From Chlorobiaceae bacterium (lineage in GTDB: Bacteria > Bacteroidota > Chlorobiia > Chlorobiales > Chlorobiaceae): a stretch of 64,000 bases of DNA. The stretch covers positions 62,001 through 126,000 of the forward strand of contig JAAXWS010000008.1 in assembly GCA_013334865.1 (NCBI GenBank), written 5' to 3'. Both the position numbers and the translations under genes were made by a program. The notes beneath the pieces are model-generated. The model did not search any database. It saw only the letters and a program-made list of their open reading frames with translations, and was not told the DNA's origin. Shown here in pieces: positions 37,225-46,356 of this stretch (position 1 is the first letter of the stretch; every line of letters starts with the position of its first letter).

Positions 37225-38322
37225 TCAGGCTCTTTCGACATGGACGAACGGCAGCGGCCGGACCGAAGCCGGCTGCAGGGCCCCCCGGATTTCGACGAAG
37301 AGCCGTGTACCGACAGCCATATATTCGGCAAGCACGCTCGCCGTACCGATCGGCTCCTGCAGGGTGGGCGACATGGTGCCGCTGCAGACCTTCCCGATCT
37401 CCTGGTGGTCGCTGTTGAAGACCTTGAAACCCTGGCGCGGGATGGCGCGGCCTTCCATGGCGAAACCGACGAGGCCGTTCCTCGGGTCGATCTCGACCTG
37501 CTGGCAGGCCTGCTTGCCGATGAAGTTGCTCTTGCCCGTCTTGACGACCCACTTCAGGCGGGCCTCGAGTGGATTGACGTCGCGCTCGATTTCATGGCCA
37601 TAGAGGGAGTAGCCCATTTCGAGCCGGAGCGTGTCACGGGCGCCGAGGCCGATCGGCTGGATGCCGTCCTGCCGGCCATCCTCCATCAGCGCGGTCCAGA
37701 GCGGCAGGGCCTTGTCGTTCGGAAGGCAGATCTCGACCCCCTCTTCGCCGGTGTAGCCGGTGCGGGCGACCATGATCTCCGAACCCAGGTAGGAGATGGT
37801 GCTGAAATGGAACGAACCGAGGTTGCGCAGCCCCGCCCCGGGGAAGACCCGGTCGAGGATATCCATGGCTTTCGGCCCCTGCAGGGCGATCAGCGACAGG
37901 TCGGCAGTACGGTCCTCGAGCGTCACGCCATCGAACTCCCGGAGGTGCCCGGCGATCCATTCGTAATCCTTTTCGCAGTTGCTCGCATTGACGATCAGGA
38001 AAAAGGTGTCGGCGCTGACCCGGTAGACGATCAGGTCGTCGACGATCCCGCCGTCGGGGTAAAGCATGAGCGTGTACTGCGCCTGGCCGTCGACGATCCT
38101 GCCGAGGTCGTTGGTGGTCAGGTACTGGAGGAACTCCAGGGCGCGCGCGCCCCTGACATAAAAGTTGCCCATGTGGGAGACATCGAAAAGACCTGCGGCT
38201 TCACGGACGGCCCGATGCTCGGCGATGATGCCGGCATACTGCACGGGCATGAGGAAGCCGCCGAAATCGATGATCTTGGCCCCGGCCTGTTCATGCCAGG
38301 GATACAGCGCTGTTTTTTTCAT
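37225..38322 (-). CDS. gcvT: Aminomethyltransferase (glycine cleavage T protein)
   Basis: 365 aa. It transfers the aminomethyl carbon of glycine to tetrahydrofolate. Motifs are the N-terminal MPVQYAGIIAEHRAVREAAGLFDVSHMG, the folate-binding YTGEEGVEICLP, and RDTLRLEMGYSLYGHEI. It is the only gcv gene in view. No glycine riboswitch core is recognisable in the 163 bp upstream. Confidence 0.95.
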   Translation of the reverse strand: MKKTALYPWHEQAGAKIIDFGGFLMPVQYAGIIAEHRAVREAAGLFDVSHMGNFYVRGARALEFLQYLTTNDLGRIVDGQAQYTLMLYPDGGIVDDLIVYRVSADTFFLIVNASNCEKDYEWIAGHLREFDGVTLEDRTADLSLIALQGPKAMDILDRVFPGAGLRNLGSFHFSTISYLGSEIMVARTGYTGEEGVEICLPNDKALPLWTALMEDGRQDGIQPIGLGARDTLRLEMGYSLYGHEIERDVNPLEARLKWVVKTGKSNFIGKQACQQVEIDPRNGLVGFAMEGRAIPRQGFKVFNSDHQEIGKVCSGTMSPTLQEPIGTASVLAEYMAVGTRLFVEIRGALQPASVRPLPFVHVERA

Positions 38323-38485
38323 TGAAACTCAATGCTGAAACGTTGTGTACAGATGGGAACTGACTTGTAAAGAAACATTTCATCCTAAACATCAAAGCAC
38401 TTTTTCACCGGCGGCACAAGAGGCTGCACCTGCCCGGCAAAGCGATGACGGTAAAATCAAGAATACGGATTTCAGGACAATATGG

Positions 38486-39133
38486 CTAACGGTCTACGGA
38501 TCCGATGATCATCGCGTCGTCAAGTTCGTTGATGTCATCGGATTTTCCCGGGAAATGCTGCTGCAACAGCACCCCGCATCGATCGACTGCGGAGCATATC
38601 GCCTCAGCCTGCCGCCCCTGGCGGATGCCTGCCGTGATGATGTCGACGATCGCCGTCCATGCTTGAGGCCCGACCTTGGCGTCGATGCCCGTATCGGCAA
38701 GCACGCGCACGCTTCGTTCGAAGAGAGAAATGTAGATGAGGATACCGGTATGTTCCCTGGTTTGGTGCACCTTCCTGAAGTAAAATGCCTTGATTGCCCC
38801 CTCCTCCACCTCTTCGGCCAGGTCGCGCCGGCTCACGAACGGACGTTTCAGGAGAGGAACCCGCTTGACGAGTTCATGCCCGGCGATGAACAGAGGCACG
38901 AAGACCGTGAGGAACAGCCACAGGCTGTCGCTGGCAAGGAGCCGCGAGGTCGCGATGGCCATGGCCATGGCAACCGCTCCGCTGGAGGCAAGTGCGGCCA
39001 CCGGATAGGCGCTGCTCGCCGATACCGCCATGACCACGATCTCTCCCGACGTACCAGATTCGGCAGCCTTGACCCGTTTCTCAACCGCCAGCCGCTCAGC
39101 CGCGGTCAGGAATTTCTCGACGTTGTCTTTCAT
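38486..39133 (-). CDS. TPM-domain membrane protein (no signal peptide)
   Basis: 215 aa. An N-terminal cytoplasmic part (MKDNVEKFLTAAERLAVEKRV) leads to two hydrophobic spans (AVAMAMAIATSR..., LWLFLTVFVPLFIAGHELV) and a C-terminal TPM-like half (TREHTGILIYISLFERSVRVLADTG). It is the second TPM protein of the cluster and resembles the partners of lemA/TPM operons. The function of this branch is unknown; some TPM proteins have phosphatase activity. Confidence 0.75.
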   Translation of the reverse strand: MKDNVEKFLTAAERLAVEKRVKAAESGTSGEIVVMAVSASSAYPVAALASSGAVAMAMAIATSRLLASDSLWLFLTVFVPLFIAGHELVKRVPLLKRPFVSRRDLAEEVEEGAIKAFYFRKVHQTREHTGILIYISLFERSVRVLADTGIDAKVGPQAWTAIVDIITAGIRQGRQAEAICSAVDRCGVLLQQHFPGKSDDINELDDAMIIGSVDR

Positions 39134-39167
39134 TCGTTATGCTTCCGGAGTGTTTTGCTTCCTGCGC

Positions 39168-39941
39168 CTACCAGTCGCCGGAAGCCCCGCCGCCGCCGAA
39201 CCCGCCGCCACCGCCGCCGAAGCCGCTTCCTCCGCCGAAGCCCGAACCACCGAAACCGCCCCCCATGGGAAACCCTCCGGGCCCGGGGACGCCGCCGGAC
39301 ACGAACGGCCCCCCTCGGTGACGGCCGCCCTGCATGCGGAGATAGAGGTACAGCAGGATGAGGATGATGAAGACCAGCGGAAGGGATGGACCGTTGCGCT
39401 CGCCTTTTTTGGCGACCGGGGCCTTGAACTCCCCCCTGGCCGCTGAAACGAGCGCATCGACAGCTGCGATGAAGCCTGAGTCGAAATCCCCCTTCGCAAA
39501 GGCCGGCTTGATGATTTCATTGATGATCCTGCCGGACTGCAGGTCGGTCAGGCGCCCTTCGAGCCCATATCCGACTTCGATCCTGACCTTGCGATCTCCC
39601 TTCGAGACGATGAGCAGGATGCCGTTGTCACGCGCCTTGTCGCCCAGTTTCCAGGCCTCGACCACCCTGATCGAGTAATCCTCGATCGGCTCCCCTTCGA
39701 GAGAGGGTATCGTGAGAATGGCGATCTGCGTCGACTCGGCCGCGTCGAGGGCCTGGAGTTTCCCCTCGATGACCGCCCGTGCCGACGGGGAGATCATCGA
39801 AGCGTAGTCGTTCACCCTTCCGGTGAGCGCAGGAACCTTTGCGGGAACCGCACACAGGGGAAGCGCCCAGAAAACGGCCAGAAACAGGCCGATGACCGGC
39901 GCAGGCCAACCCAGGCACTTTCGGCGATTCACGGTCGGCAA
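39168..39941 (-). CDS. TPM-domain exported protein with glycine-rich tail
   Basis: 257 aa. A signal peptide (WPAPVIGLFLAVFWALPLCA) precedes a TPM domain (residues about 35-165: RVNDYASMISPSARAVIEGK, KARDNGILLIVSKGDRKVRIEVGYGLEG). One membrane span (SLPLVFIILILLYLYL) and a Gly/Phe-rich C-terminus ending in SGDW follow. That glycine tail is the standard ending for this family (YgcG type). It is 2 bp behind lemA, so they are co-expressed. Confidence 0.88.
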   Translation of the reverse strand: MPTVNRRKCLGWPAPVIGLFLAVFWALPLCAVPAKVPALTGRVNDYASMISPSARAVIEGKLQALDAAESTQIAILTIPSLEGEPIEDYSIRVVEAWKLGDKARDNGILLIVSKGDRKVRIEVGYGLEGRLTDLQSGRIINEIIKPAFAKGDFDSGFIAAVDALVSAARGEFKAPVAKKGERNGPSLPLVFIILILLYLYLRMQGGRHRGGPFVSGGVPGPGGFPMGGGFGGSGFGGGSGFGGGGGGFGGGGASGDW

Positions 39942-39943
39942 GC

Positions 39944-40531
39944 CTAAAATTTCACCTGTGGCACGGCCCTGGCTGCCTCATCGGCCTTGAAATACTCCTT
40001 CGGTTTCAGCTTCAGCATCACGCTGTTGGTCATCGAGTTGGGAAACTTGCGGATCGAGAAGTTGAATATCTCGGCCGCTTCGTTGTAGCGCTGACGTGCG
40101 ACGCTGATCCTGTTTTCCGTACCCTCGAGCTGCACCTGCAGGTCGCGGAAGTTCTGGGTAGCCTTCAGCTCGGGATAGCGCTCGACGGCCACCAGCAGCC
40201 GGGAAAGCGACGAAGAGAGCTGCCCCTGTGCAGCCTGGAACTTCGACATCGCCGCAGGATCGCTGAGCATCTGGGGGGTAAGCTGGATGGAGGTGGCCTT
40301 CGCCCGGGCTTCGATCACAGCCTGCAGCGTCTCCTTCTCGAAGTTGGCCGCCCCCTTGACCGTAGCCACCAGATTGGGCACCAGGTCGGAACGGCGCTGG
40401 AGCTGGGACTCGAGGTCGCCCCAGGCTCGGTTGACCGCCTCCTCGTTCTGCTGCATGGTGTTGTATCCGCACCCGCTGAGCATGACGAGTGCGACCAGGA
40501 AAGGGAAAAGTCTTGACATGTATCGGATCAT
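39944..40531 (-). CDS. lemA: LemA family lipoprotein
   Basis: 195 aa from the ATG at 40531 (GAGGAG about 5 bp upstream). The signal peptide ends in the lipobox LSGC. The LemA core is [32 protein letters not shown] and the C-terminal helix [12 protein letters not shown]. LemA proteins are helical envelope proteins of unsettled role, usually paired with a TPM protein as here. Confidence 0.92.
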   Translation of the reverse strand: MIRYMSRLFPFLVALVMLSGCGYNTMQQNEEAVNRAWGDLESQLQRRSDLVPNLVATVKGAANFEKETLQAVIEARAKATSIQLTPQMLSDPAAMSKFQAAQGQLSSSLSRLLVAVERYPELKATQNFRDLQVQLEGTENRISVARQRYNEAAEIFNFSIRKFPNSMTNSVMLKLKPKEYFKADEAARAVPQVKF

Positions 40532-40744
40532 GCTGGCTCCTCGATGGTTTGCCCGGCCAAGCCTGGAGGACGGGGGCCGGGACGCGTTAAGTTCCGTCAA
40601 AAAAATATAACATTCGCCAGCCCCGCCTCAAACATCCATGCCACATATATCAAATGCGGTGTAGCGAATATTCCCGGCGATAGCTAATTTCAGGCTATGG
40701 CGGCGGAAGCGCCCGCCGGCGTTCACCCCCAAACCCCCGACCAT

Positions 40745-41569
40745 ATGCACAAGGCCCCCATACTCCTCGCGCTCTGCGGCTGCATGAGCGCAACCACACT
40801 GTACGCATCATTCGAACCCGTCCCGGCGGACCCGAGGGGCGTCGCCATGTCCGGATCGCTGGCGGCTCTCCCCGGCGACACCTTCGGCATGCGCTACAAC
40901 CCCGCCGCCCCGGCCCTGTCGACAGGCATCTCCATCGGTGCAGCAGGATCCATCCCCTATGGCGACGGTACGCTCACGACCTCTTCGGGGGCGGCCAGCT
41001 GGGCAGGGCTTCCCTTCGACCGTTATGGCGCTGTTTATGCTTCAGCAAGATGGTTCTCCCCACAGGGGTACCGGGAGCAGACGCTTTCAGCCGGATACGC
41101 GAGAAAACTCTCTCCGTCGATCAGCGTGGGAGTCTCAGCCTCCAGGATGTCGCTCGGAGTCTCCGGCATGCCCGACCGGGACGCCACCGCCTTCGACGCC
41201 GGGTTCATGGCGGAACTCCGCCCCGGACTCATGCTCGGCGTGAGCAGCTTCAGCATCAACGCCCCGAAGATCGGTGCGGACAACCCCCTGCCCAGGACGA
41301 CGCTCGCCGGCGTTTCCTACCGGTTCGAAAATGGAAACATCCTGACGGCGAGCGCCCAGGGCGCCCCAGACCGGCCCGGGCGGCTGCTGGCCGCAGGAGA
41401 GTTCAGGCTCATGCCTTCAGTGCGCTTCATGCTCGGCGCCGGCACCAATCCCTCGGCGGTTTCGGCGGGCACGGCCGTCACGGCGGGCGCCGTCAGGGCG
41501 ACCGTCGCAGCCAGCCGCAACCTCGACCTGGGCACCACCGCAGCCTTCGGCCTCGAACTGGGTCTTTAG
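40745..41569 (+). CDS. Outer-membrane beta-barrel protein, PorV/UPF0164-like
   Basis: 274 aa from the ATG at 40745 (MHKAPILLALCGCMS), giving a signal peptide. The mature start PADPRGVAMSGSLAALPGDT...MRYNPAAPAL matches the opening of PorV/PorQ-type and UPF0164 barrels (small-residue GVAMSGS, then NPA). Alternating strands fill the rest and it ends in AFGLELGL. It may be a small surface barrel; the direct function is unknown. It is alone between lemA and relA, with no operon partner. Confidence 0.65.
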   Translation: MHKAPILLALCGCMSATTLYASFEPVPADPRGVAMSGSLAALPGDTFGMRYNPAAPALSTGISIGAAGSIPYGDGTLTTSSGAASWAGLPFDRYGAVYASARWFSPQGYREQTLSAGYARKLSPSISVGVSASRMSLGVSGMPDRDATAFDAGFMAELRPGLMLGVSSFSINAPKIGADNPLPRTTLAGVSYRFENGNILTASAQGAPDRPGRLLAAGEFRLMPSVRFMLGAGTNPSAVSAGTAVTAGAVRATVAASRNLDLGTTAAFGLELGL

Positions 41570-41616
41570 AGAAAAAGGACTGAAAGGACTGCAGGAACAT
41601 CAGGCGCAACAATAAA

Positions 41617-41680
41617 AGGGGACGACATTCATTCTTTACACTCCAATGTCGCGAAGTGCAAAAAATGAATGTCGTCCCCT
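41617..41680. repeat. Palindromic repeat, second REP-like family
   Basis: Perfect 17-bp outer arms AGGGGACGACATTCATT (41617-41633 and 41664-41680) enclose a weaker inner pair (TTTACACT / AGTGCAAA). It differs in sequence from the 3454/5126 family but has the same architecture, and ends 11 bp past the relA stop. Confidence 0.88.
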
Positions 41681-41691
41681 ATAGTCTCTGT

Positions 41692-43887
41692 TCAACTGCT
41701 GAGGCGTTCGACGGTGAACACCCCCTGCACCCTCCTGAGCTTGTCCATCAGGGTGGTGAGCTTGTCGGTGTTCTTGACGAAGACCATCAGGTTGCAGAAG
41801 AAGATCCCGTCCTTGGCGTTCAGGGCGATGCTCCGGATGTCGGTGTCGAACTTGGAGATGACGCCGGTGATCTGGTTGGTCATGCCGATCTTGTCCTCCC
41901 CGACGACGCGGATACCCGCCAGGAAGTCCGACTCGAGCTTCCGGTTCCATGCCACCGCAACGATCCGCTCGCTCTTGATGAGGTTCTCGTTGGTGACGTT
42001 GACGCAGTTCTTGCGGTGGATCTTGACCGAACCCTCGGTCGTGACGAATCCGATGATGTCGTCCCCCGGCACCGGGTTGCAGCACTTCGCGTAGGCGTAG
42101 GCAATGTTGTTGAGCCCCGATATGATCACCTCGTCCTTATGGTCGGTCGGCCGTTCGAGGACCTGGCGGGCGATCTCCGAGAAATCCTTTGTCGGCGCTT
42201 TCTCATGGGCGGCCTTCTCGGCGGCTTCAGCGCCCTTCTGCGGATTGGTGATGCTCTCCATCACCTCCTCGCTGCTGATCTGCTGGTTGGCAAGCGCGCT
42301 GAACAGGTCGGATGGGGTCTTGATGCCGTGTCCGCGTATCGAACGGATGGCATCGTTCTCGGTGAAGAGCTTCTTGGTCCCGGCAAGCATCTTCTCCCAT
42401 ATACCGCGCCCCTTCTCGATCTCCAGGCGGCGCTCCTCATTGATGGCCGTGCGGATCTTCATCTTCGCCCTGTGCGTCACCACCATCTTGAGCCAGTCTG
42501 CCTTGGGCTTCTGGTTCTTGGAAGTGATCACCTCGCAGCGGTCGCCGGACTTGAGCTCTGCGTTGAGGCGCACGATCTTGCCGTTGACCTTGGCGCCGAT
42601 GCAGCCGTTGCCGATCTCGGTGTGGATGGCGTAGGCGAAATCGATCGGGGTGGCGCCGGCAGGCAGGATCTTCATGTCCCCCTTCGGGGTGAAGACGTAG
42701 ATCTCGTCGTGGTAGAGGTTGAGCTTGAAGCCCTCCATGAATGCTGCCGCAGTGTCGGCATCCTTGATGAGCTCGCGGGCCCACTTCAGGAAGGAATCGA
42801 CCGCAGCATCGTTCTTGGAGATCTTCTCCTTGTATCGCCAGTGCGCTGCGACGCCGAGCTCGGCGAACTCGTGCATCCTCCGGGTCCGTATCTGCAGCTC
42901 GATCACATAGCCCCTCGGCCCGATGATCGCCGAATGCAGCGACTGGTAGCCGTTGTGCTTCGGGATGGAGATGTAGTCCTTGAAGTGGCGCGGGATCGGC
43001 GGGTACTTCTGGGTGATGTAGCCGTAGACCGCGAAACAGTCGGAGATCTTGTCGGTGTCGATGACGACGCGGATACCGTAGAGGTCGTGGATGTCCTCGA
43101 ACTCCTTGTTCTTCTGCCGCATCTTGTTGTAGATCGAGAAGAGGTGCTTGGCGCGCCCCTGCACCTCGACCTTGAACCCCTGCTTTTCGAGGTCGTTCCG
43201 GATCGGGTCGATCATCTTGTTCAGGTACGAAATGCGCTCGTTCCTGCTGAGGCGCACCCGCTTGAGCAGGAAGTCGTACATCTCCGGGTCGATGTAGCGG
43301 AGCGCGAGGTTCTCCAGGTCGACCTTCATCTTGCCGAGGCCGAAGCGATGGGCAAGCGGGGCGTAGATGTCCCGCGTCTCGAGGGCCATCTTCACACGGC
43401 GGTGCTCGGGAAGGGAATCCAGGGTCCGCATGTTGTGCAGGCGGTCGCAGAACTTGATGAGGATCACCCTGATGTCCTTGACCATCGAGAGCAGCATCTT
43501 CCTGAAGCCTTCTGCCTCGGTGGTCTCCCGGTTGGTCATGATCTCGGAGATCTTCGTCAGGCCTTCGACGATGTCGGCGACCTCGGTTCCGAGCTCGGCG
43601 GCGATGTCCTCGTAGGTGTAGCCGCTGTCCTCGATGACGTCATGCAGCAGGGCGGCAGCGACCGACACCCCGTCGAGCGGAAGTTCGGTGACCAGCAGCT
43701 TGGCAACCTCGACCGGATGGTAGAAGAAGGGCTCGCCGGAGGCGCGCTTCTCCCCTTCGTGCGCCCGGTAGCACATGAAGAATGCACGCTGGATGAGCGA
43801 TTCGTCGTAGTTCTTGAGGTTCGCCCGGCAGAGGCGGAGGATCTCGTGAAGCTTCTCGTAATGCTCCTGTTCTATCTGGGCCAGCAT
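41692..43887 (-). CDS. (p)ppGpp synthetase/hydrolase (RelA/SpoT)
   Basis: 731 aa. An HD hydrolase domain (ALLHDVIEDSGYTYEDIA, HD at 82-83; EGEKRASGEPFFYHP), the synthetase domain (about 245-360, DLYGIRVVIDT, HNGYQSLHSAIIG), a TGS domain (YVFTPKGDMKILPAGATP, near 395-455) and a C-terminal ACT domain are present. Both catalytic sites look intact, so this is a bifunctional Rel-type enzyme and probably the only long RSH in the genome. It ends just before the 41617 palindrome. Confidence 0.95.
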   Translation of the reverse strand: MLAQIEQEHYEKLHEILRLCRANLKNYDESLIQRAFFMCYRAHEGEKRASGEPFFYHPVEVAKLLVTELPLDGVSVAAALLHDVIEDSGYTYEDIAAELGTEVADIVEGLTKISEIMTNRETTEAEGFRKMLLSMVKDIRVILIKFCDRLHNMRTLDSLPEHRRVKMALETRDIYAPLAHRFGLGKMKVDLENLALRYIDPEMYDFLLKRVRLSRNERISYLNKMIDPIRNDLEKQGFKVEVQGRAKHLFSIYNKMRQKNKEFEDIHDLYGIRVVIDTDKISDCFAVYGYITQKYPPIPRHFKDYISIPKHNGYQSLHSAIIGPRGYVIELQIRTRRMHEFAELGVAAHWRYKEKISKNDAAVDSFLKWARELIKDADTAAAFMEGFKLNLYHDEIYVFTPKGDMKILPAGATPIDFAYAIHTEIGNGCIGAKVNGKIVRLNAELKSGDRCEVITSKNQKPKADWLKMVVTHRAKMKIRTAINEERRLEIEKGRGIWEKMLAGTKKLFTENDAIRSIRGHGIKTPSDLFSALANQQISSEEVMESITNPQKGAEAAEKAAHEKAPTKDFSEIARQVLERPTDHKDEVIISGLNNIAYAYAKCCNPVPGDDIIGFVTTEGSVKIHRKNCVNVTNENLIKSERIVAVAWNRKLESDFLAGIRVVGEDKIGMTNQITGVISKFDTDIRSIALNAKDGIFFCNLMVFVKNTDKLTTLMDKLRRVQGVFTVERLSS

Positions 43888-43988
43888 CGGTGTCGGGTAC
43901 TCCGGGACTTGAAATGTTGTCGAGGCACGGTTTTCGAACCGTTTGTCATCCTTTTATATATGAAATCGCCGGCAATGGTCAATAGCCC

Positions 43989-46040
43989 TCAGCCCGGATA
44001 CTGCGCAATCTTCTCCTGCAGCATGATTATTTCATCGCGAAGGTAGGCGGCCTTCTCATAATCGGTCTCTTCGGCGGCGACCTGCATTTCGGCGCTCAGT
44101 TCAGCCACCATCTCCAGCACCTCGTCGCGGTTCATCCGGTTGAGCAGCCCCTGAAGCTCCAGCTCAGGCCGTTTCTGCAGGCCTAGGCGCTTGCGCCTGT
44201 AGCGCTCCTCTGCGTCGGCCACGCTGGTGGTGTTCAGCACCTGGTCGACCGACTTGACGATCGAACGCGGCTCGATGCCATGCTTTCGGTTGTACTCCTC
44301 CTGGACAGCCCGACGACGGGCGCTCTCGTCGAGCACCTCGCGCATCGATTCGGTGACCTTGTCCGCATAGAAGAGCACGATGCCCTCGACGTTGCGCGCC
44401 GCACGGCCGGAGATCTGCATGAGCGACTTGGCGTCCCGCAGGAACCCCTCCTTGTCGGCGTCGAGGATGGCGACCAGCGCCACCTCCGGCAGGTCGAGCC
44501 CCTCGCGGAGGAGGTTCACCCCGACAAGCACGTCGATATCGCCCGCTCGCAGCTCCCGCAGGATCTGCATGCGTTCGAGGCTCTTGATCTCGGAGTGGAG
44601 GTACTGCGACCGCAGCCCCACCTTCCTGAAATAAGCATGGAGATCCTCGGCCATGCGCTTCGTCAGGGTCATGACCAGCGATTTCTGCCCCTTGCCGATG
44701 CAGCTCCTGATGCGCGCGAGCAGGTGGTCGATCTGCCCGGAGACCGGATGCACCTCGATGACCGGGTCGAGCAGGCCGGTCGGCCGGACCAGCTGTTCGA
44801 CAACCACACCGCCGGAGCGCATCAGTTCATGCCCGCTCGGCGTGGCGCTGACGCAGATGATCTGCGGCACCATCTCCTCGAACTCCTCGAAGCGGAGCGG
44901 CCGGTTGTCGAGCGCCGAGGGGAGACGGAAGCCGTGCTCGACCAGGATGGTCTTCCTCGAGCGGTCGCCGCCGTACATGCCGCGGATCTGCGGCAGGGTG
45001 ACGTGCGATTCGTCCACCACGACCAGGTAATCATCCGGAAAGTAGTCGAGCAGGCACCAGGGACGGTCCCCCGGCTGCCGCCCCGCCAGGTGGCGGGCGT
45101 AGTTCTCGATGCCGGAACAGTAGCCGAGCTCCTTCATCATCTCGAGGTCGTACCGGGTCCGCTCCTCCAGCCGCTGCGCCTCGACCAGCTTCTCCTCCGA
45201 GCGGAGCGCGTTCAGGCGCCACGCCAGTTCGTTCTCGATGTCGAGCATGGCCCGCTCCAGCTTCTCCCCGTCGGCCACGAACTGCCGTGCCGGATAGATG
45301 AAGGCGTACTCCTCCGCGCCCACGATCTCCCCGCTGCGTGGATCGAAGGTCTGCAGGTTGTCGATCTCGCTGCCGAAGAACTCGACGCGGAGAGCCAGCT
45401 CCTCATGGCCCGGTATCAGGTCGATCACGTCACCGCGCACCCGGAACCGGCCTGGGGAGAGGTCGACGTCGTCCCTGAAGTAGTGCAGCGACACCAGCTT
45501 CTGCAGGAACTCGTCGCGGTCCAGCTCCATGCCGCGGCGCAGCTCGACGACCTGAGAAAGCCAGTCCTCCGGCGAGCCGAGGCCGTAGATGCAGCTCACC
45601 GAGCTGACCACGATCACGTCGTTGCGGCCGCTGAGCAGGGCGCTGGTGGCCCGCAACCGGAGACGCTCGATCTCGTCGTTGATCTTGAGGTCCTTGGCGA
45701 TGTACTTGTCGAGCGACGGGATATAGGCTTCGGGCTGGTAGAAGTCGTAGTAGCTGATGAAGTACTCGACCGCGTTGTCGGGAAAGAACTGGCAGAGCTC
45801 GCCATAAAGCTGCGCGGCCAGGGTCTTGTTGTGGCTGAGTACCAAGGTCGGCCGGTTCACCTCCGCGATGACGTTCGACGCCGTAAAGGTCTTGCCCGAC
45901 CCCGTGACGCCGAGGAGGGTCTGCCAGCGGTCCCCCCGCAGTACCCCCTCCGTCAGGGAGCGAATGGCCTCGGGCTGGTGGCCCGTCGGAGCGTATGGGC
46001 TGACCAGCCTGAACTCACCGCCGGTTCTTTTACGGTACAT
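43989..46040 (-). CDS. uvrB: Excinuclease ABC subunit B
   Basis: 683 aa from the ATG at 46040; the ten upstream codons lie in the repeat region. Walker [14 protein letters not shown] is at residues 44-56, the beta-hairpin follows ([18 protein letters not shown]), helicase motifs V/VI are [26 protein letters not shown] and QISGRAARN, and a C-terminal UVR domain closes it ([18 protein letters not shown]). It is the damage-verifying helicase of nucleotide excision repair. Confidence 0.97.
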   Translation of the reverse strand: MYRKRTGGEFRLVSPYAPTGHQPEAIRSLTEGVLRGDRWQTLLGVTGSGKTFTASNVIAEVNRPTLVLSHNKTLAAQLYGELCQFFPDNAVEYFISYYDFYQPEAYIPSLDKYIAKDLKINDEIERLRLRATSALLSGRNDVIVVSSVSCIYGLGSPEDWLSQVVELRRGMELDRDEFLQKLVSLHYFRDDVDLSPGRFRVRGDVIDLIPGHEELALRVEFFGSEIDNLQTFDPRSGEIVGAEEYAFIYPARQFVADGEKLERAMLDIENELAWRLNALRSEEKLVEAQRLEERTRYDLEMMKELGYCSGIENYARHLAGRQPGDRPWCLLDYFPDDYLVVVDESHVTLPQIRGMYGGDRSRKTILVEHGFRLPSALDNRPLRFEEFEEMVPQIICVSATPSGHELMRSGGVVVEQLVRPTGLLDPVIEVHPVSGQIDHLLARIRSCIGKGQKSLVMTLTKRMAEDLHAYFRKVGLRSQYLHSEIKSLERMQILRELRAGDIDVLVGVNLLREGLDLPEVALVAILDADKEGFLRDAKSLMQISGRAARNVEGIVLFYADKVTESMREVLDESARRRAVQEEYNRKHGIEPRSIVKSVDQVLNTTSVADAEERYRRKRLGLQKRPELELQGLLNRMNRDEVLEMVAELSAEMQVAAEETDYEKAAYLRDEIIMLQEKIAQYPG

Positions 46041-46052
46041 GATGAATGGTAT

Positions 46053-46190
46053 GGTCGTAACGCGTAACACGTGACGCGTGACGAATTAAGAGTGACTTCC
46101 CGCATGTTATTATTAATTATCGTGACACGTGACTCGGAATTTATCATCAGTTACGTGTTACGCGTCACGTGTCACGGATCACGGATCACG
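46053..46190. repeat. Inverted CGTGACGCGT-type repeat cluster
   Basis: CGTAACGCGTAACACGTGAC (from 46054) is answered at about 46155-46180 by its inverted relatives GTTACGTGTTACGCGTCACG and CACGTGTCACGG, with a further CGTGACACGTGAC in between. The same motif family occurs near 17540, 18832 and 18980. It fills the first half of the 316-bp uvrB-M16 spacer. The second half holds a TTCCTGC/GCAGGAA hairpin at 46262-46281 but no gene that I can see. Confidence 0.85.
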
Positions 46191-46356
46191 GATGAAGAAC
46201 GAATAAGCCCCCCAGTTAGTTCTGGATGCTGTCGGCGCCACGGGCCCGGGAGGGTGCTTTTTTCCTGCCGGTTTGCAGGAATTTTCGTAATGTACGATTT
46301 TGGGCACCCGAATGCGCCTCGACGATGACCACGATTACCGACCATGACGACGACCC

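Noticed and set aside
38323-38485. Glycine riboswitch ahead of gcvT
   Set aside because: No tandem glycine-aptamer core is visible in the 163 bp upstream of gcvT.
41656-46067. Two long plus-strand frames (to 44046 and from 44280)
   Set aside because: They mirror relA/spoT and uvrB in the frame favoured by GC-rich third positions.
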